Shown in pieces: positions 14,572 to 20,208 of a stretch of DNA of 20,208 nt; within the stretch, counting starts at the first letter, position 1; each line of letters opens with the position of its first letter. Below the pieces are notes generated by a model. The model did not search any database. It was given only the letters and a program-made list of their open reading frames with translations, and was not told the DNA's origin. A program made the position numbers and the translations under genes. Where the stretch lies: the NCBI GenBank assembly GCA_031278495.1, contig JAITKG010000120.1, forward strand, positions 1 to 20,208, given 5' to 3'. Origin of the DNA: Prevotellaceae bacterium (GTDB lineage Bacteria > Bacteroidota > Bacteroidia > Bacteroidales > UBA932).

Positions 14572-15315
14572 TTAAGCGTTAAGAGCGCTGGCGCCGGATG
14601 ATTGTTTTACCCTGCGGAAGCGCAGTTTCAGCACGCCTGTCAAGGCTTCGTTGAAGATACCGCCGCTCATTTTGGACGAACCTTCCTTGCGGTCGATAAA
14701 AATAATCGGCACTTCCTTTATTGTAAACCCTAATTTATAGGCAAGGTATTTCATTTCGATTTGGAAGCCGTAGCCTTTCATGCGGATGCGACCTAATGGA
14801 ATATGTTGCAGCACGCGGCGGCGGTAGCACACAAAGCCGGCGGTCGTATCATGCACGTTCATGCCGGTAGCCAGCCGTACGTATTTTGAAGCGAAGTACG
14901 ACATCAGCACGCGACCAAGCGGCCAGTTTACCACGCTCACGCCATTCGAATAACGCGACCCGATAACCACATCCGCGCCGCCGGCACAAGCGTCATGCAA
15001 GCGCGGCAGGTCGTCGGGGTTATGCGAAAAATCGGCGTCCATTTCGATGATGTATTCATATTCATGAGCCAATGCCCAGTGAAATCCGGCTATATAAGCA
15101 GTCCCCAAGCCCAATTTGCCGGCGCGTTCCATCAAATGCAACTGTTCCGGAAATTCCTTTTGCAGTTGCTTAACGATAGCCGCCGTGCCATCGGGGGAGT
15201 GGTCGTCAATGACAAGTACATGAAAGCCGCCGGGCAAAGAAAAAACCTTGCGCAGGATTTTCTCCGCATTTTCACACTCATTGTACATGGGGATAATAAC
15301 TAATATATCTGTCAT
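14572..15315 (-). CDS. DPM1-like polyprenol monophosphomannose synthase (GT2 family)
   Basis: A 247-residue family 2 glycosyltransferase. VIIPMYNECENAEKI (6-20), VIDDHSPDGT (35-44) and the metal-binding DAD at 93-95 in EMDADFSHNP are as in DPM1-type enzymes, which attach mannose or another hexose from a nucleotide sugar to a polyprenyl phosphate. RYSNG, DTTAGFVCYRR, MKGYGFQIEMKY and FIDRKEGSSKMS follow, also typical. There are no C-terminal membrane helices, so it is the short, peripheral form. I chose the ATG at 15315; the longer frame adds 14 residues that overlap the promoter. pyrC follows after 7 bases. The last residues (GASALNA) are coded by a GC-rich stretch sharing 11 bases with the intergenic 12-mer. 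Confidence 0.9.
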   Translation of the reverse strand: MTDILVIIPMYNECENAEKILRKVFSLPGGFHVLVIDDHSPDGTAAIVKQLQKEFPEQLHLMERAGKLGLGTAYIAGFHWALAHEYEYIIEMDADFSHNPDDLPRLHDACAGGADVVIGSRYSNGVSVVNWPLGRVLMSYFASKYVRLATGMNVHDTTAGFVCYRRRVLQHIPLGRIRMKGYGFQIEMKYLAYKLGFTIKEVPIIFIDRKEGSSKMSGGIFNEALTGVLKLRFRRVKQSSGASALNA

Positions 15316-15335
15316 ATTTTCTAAAAATATGGCTA

Positions 15336-15343
15336 CAAAGATA
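15336..15343 (-). promoter_or_regulatory. -7 element of the glycosyltransferase-pyrC-EamA operon
   Basis: On the minus strand TATCTTTG matches the -7 consensus and ends 20 bases before the ATG at 15315. No good -33 box is seen at the right distance. The remaining 148 bases to the next gene hold an inverted repeat TTTGC-ATC-GCAAA (15362-15374) but no gene. Confidence 0.55.
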
Positions 15344-15491
15344 CAATTTATTTGCAATTGTTTTGCATCGCAAAGGCGACCGGGCAGAGGACGCGGGAAT
15401 GCTACGCACCGTCATTGCAAACGGCAAGGAACCAGCCGTAAAATTTACCGCTTGCGATTTAATTTTGAGCGTTTGTAATTCCGGGCGTTTT

Positions 15492-15674
15492 TTATGGACT
15501 TAGCGCATCGGTATACCGGAAGTCGAGAATATCGTAGATATATTCCAGCGCAGTAGCGGCGCGGCTTTCGGGATTTAATTCCAGCGCTTTTTTGTAGGCG
15601 TTAATCGCATCGCCCCACTGTTGTTGCTGTTGGCAGATTTTGCCCAATTGATAATAATCTTCTGCTGTTTTCAT
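15492..15674 (-). CDS. Small TPR-motif protein
   Basis: A 60-residue protein made of about one and a half tetratricopeptide helices: AEDYYQLGKICQQQQQWGDA and INAYKKALELNPES match the TPR consensus, and EYIYDILDFRYTDALSP forms the tail. Small proteins of this kind, with the ending ILDFR, occur in other Bacteroidetes. It starts 41 bases after the rnfA stop and may be the last gene of the rnf transcript. The start lies in a heptamer repeat (ATGAATT, then ATGAAAA). Function unknown; probably a protein-binding helper. Confidence 0.75.
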   Translation of the reverse strand: MKTAEDYYQLGKICQQQQQWGDAINAYKKALELNPESRAATALEYIYDILDFRYTDALSP

Positions 15675-15715
15675 AATTCATAGACTTTTAGAATATGGAC
15701 GTTAATGATGCTAAG

Positions 15716-16315
15716 TTATACCAGTCCTGCAAATCCCATGAAAGCCAGGGCGAGGATGCCGGCGGTAATCAGCGCAATTGGCGCGCCCCTGAAGGCTTTC
15801 GGCGTTTCCGCCAAATCCAGTTGTTCGCGGATGCCGGCAAAAAGCGTCATCGCCAAGCCGAAGCCGGCGGCGTATGCTACGGCTATCACCACGCTTTGCG
15901 CTAAATTCAGGTAGTGCGACGCTCCGAGAAACGTGAACTCCTTGTTCACAACCAGAATTGCCACGCCCAACACGGCGCAGTTGGTGGTAATCAACGGCAG
16001 GAAAATACCCAATGCCTGATACAATGCCGGACTTATTTTTTTCAGGATAATCTCGACCATTTGCACCAATGCCGCAATAACCAGAATGAAGCCGACCGTT
16101 TGCATAAATTCGATATGCAGCGGCACGAGCACGTAGTATTGCAACAAGTAAGTAAACAGCGTGGCAATAGCCATGACAAACATCACGGCGCCCGACATGC
16201 CTATAGACGTACTCACCTTGCTGGACACGCCCAGAAAGGGGCATACGCCCAAAAACTGCGCCAGCAAAATATTATTGACGAAAACGGCAGAGATGATAAT
16301 AAGAATGTATTCCAT
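15716..16315 (-). CDS. rnfA: Rnf complex subunit RnfA
   Basis: A 199-residue integral membrane protein with about six helices, part of the ferredoxin:NAD+ oxidoreductase that pumps Na+ or H+. Cys25 in FLGVCPFLG and Cys113 in TTNCAVLG are the conserved cysteines which, with the pair in RnfE, hold an iron-sulfur centre inside the membrane. RnfA and RnfE are related and insert in opposite orientation. It is the last rnf gene here, 38 bases after rnfE, with an AATTAGA heptamer repeat between them. Confidence 0.95.
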   Translation of the reverse strand: MEYILIIISAVFVNNILLAQFLGVCPFLGVSSKVSTSIGMSGAVMFVMAIATLFTYLLQYYVLVPLHIEFMQTVGFILVIAALVQMVEIILKKISPALYQALGIFLPLITTNCAVLGVAILVVNKEFTFLGASHYLNLAQSVVIAVAYAAGFGLAMTLFAGIREQLDLAETPKAFRGAPIALITAGILALAFMGFAGLV

Positions 16316-16353
16316 ACTGATTTCTAATTTCTAATTGATAGCACGCTTAATTA

Positions 16354-16929
16354 TTAGTTCTTAATTTTATTAAACAGTACCAGCAAATAGCCCAAGACGA
16401 TGAAAGCGCCGGGAGCCAGTACAAATACCGTAATGCCGCCGGAGGGCAGGAGCGGGTAACCGAACAATGCGCCGCTGCCCAGCAGTTCCCGCACCGCGCC
16501 AATAACCGTCAGCGAGAGGGTAAAACCCAACCCGGCGCCAATGCCGTCAAGAGCGGAAGCAGCGATGCTGTTTTTAGCGGCGAAAGCTTCGGCGCGTCCC
16601 AGCACAATACAGTTGACGACGATGAGCGGAATAAATAAACCCAATGCCTCATACAGCGCAGGCGTATAAGCCTGCATCAACAATTGCAATATGGTAACGA
16701 ATGCCGCGATGATGACAATATAAGCGGGGATACGCACTTTACCGGGAATTTGCGCCGCCACCGCCGCTATCGCCATATTGGAGAGGATAAGCACAAATAG
16801 CGTTGCCAGTCCCATACCCATGCCGTTCATTGCCGAAGTGGTTGTTCCCAGCGTAGGACACATCCCAAGCAGCAACACGAACGTGGGATTTTCCTTTAAA
16901 ATACCTTTAGTAATAAGCCTCCAATTCAT
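16354..16929 (-). CDS. rnfE: Rnf complex subunit RnfE
   Basis: A 191-residue membrane protein with about six helices, homologous to RnfA. The cysteine pair is Cys24 in LLGMCPTLG and Cys107 in VVNCIVLG. The N-terminus MNWRLITKGILKENPTFVLLLG matches family members, though I give it here only to fix the start (residues 1-22, MNWRLITKGI and onward). It begins 18 bases after rnfG. The start codon sits in a duplicated heptamer, ATTATGAATTATGAATTGG; the first ATG is out of frame. Confidence 0.95.
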   Translation of the reverse strand: MNWRLITKGILKENPTFVLLLGMCPTLGTTTSAMNGMGMGLATLFVLILSNMAIAAVAAQIPGKVRIPAYIVIIAAFVTILQLLMQAYTPALYEALGLFIPLIVVNCIVLGRAEAFAAKNSIAASALDGIGAGLGFTLSLTVIGAVRELLGSGALFGYPLLPSGGITVFVLAPGAFIVLGYLLVLFNKIKN

Positions 16930-16947
16930 AATTCATAATCTTTAAAT

Positions 16948-17523
16948 TTACTGCCACTGCCCACTGCTAATAGCTTTATATGCGCGTTCCACCGCATCGC
17001 AGAAAGCGCGGGAACTGATAGTGGAAGCGGTAATGGCGTCCACATCGCCGCCGTCTTTCTTGACGGCGAGTTGGAAGTTGTCCGGGTGTTTTCCCTCGAA
17101 CTGGACGCTGAAATTACTTTTGCTCCTGTCGATTTTATCGCCAAGTCCGGGCGTTTCGGCATGGGAGATGACGGCGGTGTTATAAATCGTTCCGTCGGGC
17201 AGGAAACCCACCATGAGCGTGATCAGCCCGCTAAAACCTTTGGTAGTCGCCGTTTCTACGGCTATGCCCACCAGTGCGCCGTCTTTCTTCGCAGGAAACA
17301 GGCGGAGCGTCCTGCCGTCAACAGGCACTTCCCTGACTTCGTCCGACGGGTTATTGTCGAAGGGCGGCGTTACTTCCGCTATCGCTTTGTTGATTTTTGC
17401 AAGGCGCGCCGCTTCAATCGGCTTTCCGGTGAACACATACACCGCACCCAATGTAGCGGCGGCAACGAACGTAATTACCAGCAATGCGACAACCATGTTT
17501 TTTAACGACGATGCTTTAGCCAT
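16948..17523 (-). CDS. rnfG: Rnf complex subunit RnfG
   Basis: A 191-residue flavoprotein with one N-terminal membrane helix (about 9-31) and the rest outside the cytoplasmic membrane. The flavin site is normally S/T-G-A-T, in which the last threonine binds FMN covalently through phosphate. Here it is TAST (165-168, in DAITASTISS), so the acceptor Thr168 is kept while the middle residues differ. HAETPGLGDKI (121-131) is the conserved RnfG/NqrC block. The first codons overlap the end of rnfD by 8 bases. Confidence 0.93.
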   Translation of the reverse strand: MAKASSLKNMVVALLVITFVAAATLGAVYVFTGKPIEAARLAKINKAIAEVTPPFDNNPSDEVREVPVDGRTLRLFPAKKDGALVGIAVETATTKGFSGLITLMVGFLPDGTIYNTAVISHAETPGLGDKIDRSKSNFSVQFEGKHPDNFQLAVKKDGGDVDAITASTISSRAFCDAVERAYKAISSGQWQ

Positions 17524-18565
17524 GTTTCACCTCCTTGCCGTAGCGTTTGGGTTTCGTGTATTTATTGATGAGCGGCACGGCGGCGTTCATAATAAGAATG
17601 GCAAACGAAATACCTTCGGGATAGCTGCCGAAAACGCGGATGAGCATCGTCAGCATTCCAATGCCCACGCCGAAAATAACCATTCCTTTCGGATGCATCG
17701 GCGAGGTTACATAGTCAGTAGCCATGAACACGGCGCCCAATAACACGCCGCCGGTAAGCAAATGAAACAGCGGGTCGATGAAGCGTCCGGGATTCGCCCA
17801 CCATAAAATGCCGCCGAACACCGCAACGGTCGCCAGTATCGTTACCGGGATATGGGGACGTATCACACGGCGAAAAAGCAGCCACGCAAAGCCCGCCAAC
17901 AGCGCGAGGGCAGATACTTCGCCAGCGGAACCGCCTATGCGCCCGAACAGCAGTTCAAGGTAAGTAAAATCGGCTTTGTCAAAAATTTGTTCCACCGTAA
18001 GACCATTGCTTAGTCCTTCTTTCAGCACAGCCAGCGGCGTAGCGCCGGTAACGGCGTCGGTAACGGCAAAACCGCGCGGAAGCGTCCAGTGGGTCATCTG
18101 CACAGGAAATGAAATCAGCAGGAAGACGCGCCCAACCAGCGCCGGGTTGAAAGGGTTTTTGCCTATGCCGCCAAAGCTCATTTTGGCAATGCCGATAGCC
18201 ACGATACTTCCAATAACTACCAGCCACCATGGCGCGCTTCCCGGCAGGTTCATCGCCAGCAGCAAGCCGGTAACCACCGCCGACAGGTCGCTTATTTGCG
18301 GCGGCGTACGCAGCAGGAATTTCTGAATCGCCCATTCCAGCGCCACGCAAGAGATGATAGATACCGCTGCTACCCGCAAGGCGTCCCACCCGAAAAAATA
18401 AACCGATGCGGCAAATGCCGGCAGCAATGCTATGATCACATCACGCATCAGGCGGTGCGTCGTGTCGCTGCTGTGCGCGTGCGGCGCAGGGGAAATTAAA
18501 AGCAGCCTGCGTTCCCCGTTTTCCGCAGGGGGAACGGCAGGCGGCGTATGGTTTGTATTATTCAT
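17516..18565 (-). CDS. rnfD: Rnf complex subunit RnfD
   Basis: A 349-residue multi-helix membrane protein. The FMN attachment motif TGAT lies at 173-176 (in DAVTGATPLAVL), with Thr176 as the expected acceptor, and FGGIGKNPFNPAL (131-143) is the conserved RnfD/NqrB block. I chose the ATG at 18565 (MNNTNHTPPA). The frame continues upstream into the rnfC coding region, where it has no family likeness. The first 30 residues are Pro-rich and variable. It starts 58 bases after rnfC. Confidence 0.93.
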   Translation of the reverse strand: MNNTNHTPPAVPPAENGERRLLLISPAPHAHSSDTTHRLMRDVIIALLPAFAASVYFFGWDALRVAAVSIISCVALEWAIQKFLLRTPPQISDLSAVVTGLLLAMNLPGSAPWWLVVIGSIVAIGIAKMSFGGIGKNPFNPALVGRVFLLISFPVQMTHWTLPRGFAVTDAVTGATPLAVLKEGLSNGLTVEQIFDKADFTYLELLFGRIGGSAGEVSALALLAGFAWLLFRRVIRPHIPVTILATVAVFGGILWWANPGRFIDPLFHLLTGGVLLGAVFMATDYVTSPMHPKGMVIFGVGIGMLTMLIRVFGSYPEGISFAILIMNAAVPLINKYTKPKRYGKEVKHG

Positions 18566-18623
18566 ATCTTGATAGCTGTTACTAAAATTTTGCTCATAAG
18601 TTATAATTCCATGTTTTATTGTT

Positions 18624-19988
18624 TTAACCCCTGACTCGTAACTTCCCCATGCGGATATAGTCAAGCAGGGGAATATACGCCGGGCAGGAATACAGGCAAC
18701 AGCCGCATTCGATACAATCATACACCCTGTTTGCTTTCAGTTCGCCGTGCATGCCGCGCTGCGCAAGCTTTACCAGCAGGTAAGGCTCGAGTCCCATGGG
18801 GCATGCCTTCACGCATTTTGCGCAACGGATACAGTTCGACGCTTCCTTGCGCCGCGCTTCCCGGAAGGGAATGAACAGCAGGGCGGAAGTTACTTTCGTT
18901 GTTGGCGCTTCCAAGTTCACTACGGCTTTGCCCATCATGGGACCGCCGCACACGATTTTCCCCGTGTCGCCGGGGACGCCGCCAGCCAACGCCGCCAGCT
19001 TCGACAACGGCGTGCCGACGCGCGCCAGCACGTTAATTTGGCGCGGCAACGATTTTCCGGTAACGGTAATACTGTTTTCAATTAACGGTTTATTCTTCTG
19101 TACCGCCTCGTACGCCGCCAGCGCCGTGCCGATGTTCTGAATCACTACCCCCACGTCCACCGGCAAGCCCATTGACGGCACTTGGCGGCGTACAACGGCG
19201 TCAATCAACTGCTTCTCGCCGCCCTGCGGGTAACGCTTCTTCAGCCGGACTACCTGCAAACCGTACCCGTTTTCCTGTATAATATGTTGCAGGCGCCGGA
19301 TAGCGTCGGGTTTGTTGGATTCGATACCGATAAAGGCTTTCGACGCATGCAGGGCTTTTTTCAACAACAATGCGCCGATGAGCGCCTGCTCGCCAAACTC
19401 CAGCATCACGCGATGGTCGGACGTCAGGAAAGGCTCGCATTCGGCTGCGTTGATAATAAGGATTTCGGCTTTTTTCCCCGCCGGCGGCGACAGCTTTACA
19501 TGCGTCGGGAACGCCGCGCCTCCCAGTCCGACAATGCCCGCATCGGCAATTTTCCGGATGATAACGGTGCTGTCCGTCGGCAGTTCGCGCACGATGTCCG
19601 GGCTGCGGTCAATCGTTTCCAGCCATTCATCGCCTTCCACCCGGATGACAACCGCCGGCTGCCTGCGTCCCGCTATATCGGCTGCCGGCTCTATGGCAAG
19701 CACCGTTCCCGACACGGGCGCATGAATATTTGCCGACACAAATCCGCCGGCTTTCGCTATCAACTGGCCGGTTTTCACCCGCTCGCCTTTGGACACTACA
19801 GCCGCTGCCGGAGCGCCGATGTGCTGGTCCAGAAAAACCGTCGCCGTTCCTTCCGGCGGCAGCGTTTGCAGGGGACTGCCCGCCGCCAGCTTGTTATCGT
19901 CCGGATGAATGCCGCCGACTGTGAAAGTGCGAAGCCTTCCCTTCCTGAAAACCGCGCAGCGGTTAGCGTGAGAATTGTTTATAATCAT
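18624..19988 (-). CDS. rnfC: Rnf complex subunit RnfC
   Basis: A 454-residue peripheral subunit that carries the NADH site. GGIHPDDNKLAAG (25-37) is the family's N-terminal signature; GLGGAAFPT (154-162) and NAAECEP (180-186) form the FMN/NAD-binding region related to NuoF. Two [4Fe-4S] motifs follow: Cys386, 389, 392 and 396, and Cys425, 428, 431 and 435. I prefer the ATG at 19988; a TTG at 20003 would add five residues. Even so about 18 residues precede the usual starting point. It leads the rnf genes seen here; rnfB, which usually precedes rnfC in Bacteroidetes, would lie beyond the right edge. Confidence 0.94.
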   Translation of the reverse strand: MIINNSHANRCAVFRKGRLRTFTVGGIHPDDNKLAAGSPLQTLPPEGTATVFLDQHIGAPAAAVVSKGERVKTGQLIAKAGGFVSANIHAPVSGTVLAIEPAADIAGRRQPAVVIRVEGDEWLETIDRSPDIVRELPTDSTVIIRKIADAGIVGLGGAAFPTHVKLSPPAGKKAEILIINAAECEPFLTSDHRVMLEFGEQALIGALLLKKALHASKAFIGIESNKPDAIRRLQHIIQENGYGLQVVRLKKRYPQGGEKQLIDAVVRRQVPSMGLPVDVGVVIQNIGTALAAYEAVQKNKPLIENSITVTGKSLPRQINVLARVGTPLSKLAALAGGVPGDTGKIVCGGPMMGKAVVNLEAPTTKVTSALLFIPFREARRKEASNCIRCAKCVKACPMGLEPYLLVKLAQRGMHGELKANRVYDCIECGCCLYSCPAYIPLLDYIRMGKLRVRG

Positions 19989-20031
19989 AATATTTTTAAT
20001 CAATGAACAGGGAATAATGCGGGAATAAGCC

Positions 20032-20208
20032 GGAATGTCCGGAGAATATTACAGGACTTCCGGAGAGTCCTCCGGGACTTCCGGAGAGTGTTCCGGGACT
20101 TCCGGAGGGTGTTCCGGGACTTCCGGAGAGTGTTCCGGGACTTCCGGAGAGTGTTCCGGGACTTTCGGAGAGTGTTCCGGGACTTCCGGAGAGTGTTCCG
20201 GGACTTCC
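20032..20208. repeat. 21-bp tandem repeat array upstream of rnfC, running off the window
   Basis: Units of 21 bases, GGGACTTCCGG then AGAGTGTTCC, start at 20074, 20095, 20116, 20137, 20158, 20179 and 20200 (last one cut by the edge). Those at 20095 and 20158 differ by one base each. The unit at 20053 differs by three bases and the one at 20032 by about six, so the array decays toward rnfC. As 21 is seven codons, all three minus-strand frames stay open through the array, giving heptads GSPGTLS, EVPEHSP or KSRNTLR with stops at 19996, 20049 and 20000. Since rnfB is expected here, the array may code for a repetitive C-terminal tail of RnfB, or it may be intergenic. Confidence 0.9.

Noticed and set aside
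19182..20006. 274-codon open frame on the plus strand
   Set aside because: Antisense to rnfC, which has its complete family motifs; no family likeness in the antisense translation.
20032..20208. CRISPR array
   Set aside because: The units are 21 bases, contiguous and with no unique spacers, so this is a simple tandem repeat.

Overview
The window looks like chromosomal DNA of a Bacteroidota bacterium, most likely of the order Bacteroidales, at moderate GC content. Three things support this. Several intergenic regions carry the Bacteroidetes promoter (-7 box TAnnTTTG, -33 TTTG/TTG, 19-20 bp spacer). Start codons lack clear Shine-Dalgarno sequences. Several proteins are the Bacteroidetes forms of their families: a YebC beginning MGRAFEYRK, a Cys-free class III sirtuin, a 73-residue DUF2795 protein beside trkA, and a release factor 1 with PQT. 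No rRNA, tRNA, CRISPR array, insertion sequence or phage gene was seen.

Layout, left to right. 1-388 is non-coding: a minus-strand promoter for a gene beyond the left edge, short repeats and hairpins, and a terminator. 389-3050 (minus) is an operon of a membrane-anchored TPR protein, yebC and a class I aminotransferase, with a clear promoter in front and the terminator behind. 3178-4607 (minus) holds pyrE and a sirtuin. A Nudix gene diverges from pyrE at 4638. 5658-6970 (plus) has a LolD/MacB-type ATPase and a PduO-type cobalamin adenosyltransferase. 7130-8703 (plus) has the DUF2795 gene and trkA, but trkH does not follow. 8704-9129 is a repeat-rich gap with what looks like the 5' fragment of a DUF4492 gene, a family normally found just upstream of cydA. 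9130-11049 (minus) is an ABC-F ATPase, divergent from prfA (11245-12330, plus). 12331-15315 (minus) is a tight cluster: DPM1-like glycosyltransferase, pyrC, EamA transporter. 15492-19988 (minus) is most of an rnf operon (rnfC-D-G-E-A) followed by a small TPR gene.

Functionally this is mostly housekeeping DNA. Rnf couples ferredoxin and NAD redox to ion pumping, the main energy link visible here, and fits an anaerobic or fermentative life. pyrE and pyrC belong to de novo pyrimidine synthesis. prfA, yebC and the ABC-F protein act in or around translation. TrkA is the cytosolic regulator of a potassium channel whose membrane part is absent from the window.

I did not find a clear new defence or mobile system. 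The most unusual material lies between genes: a 21-bp tandem array running off the right edge where rnfB is expected, an 8-bp array and 42-bp direct repeats behind trkA, the apparent DUF4492 fragment, and a GC-rich 12-mer repeated at several intergenic sites.
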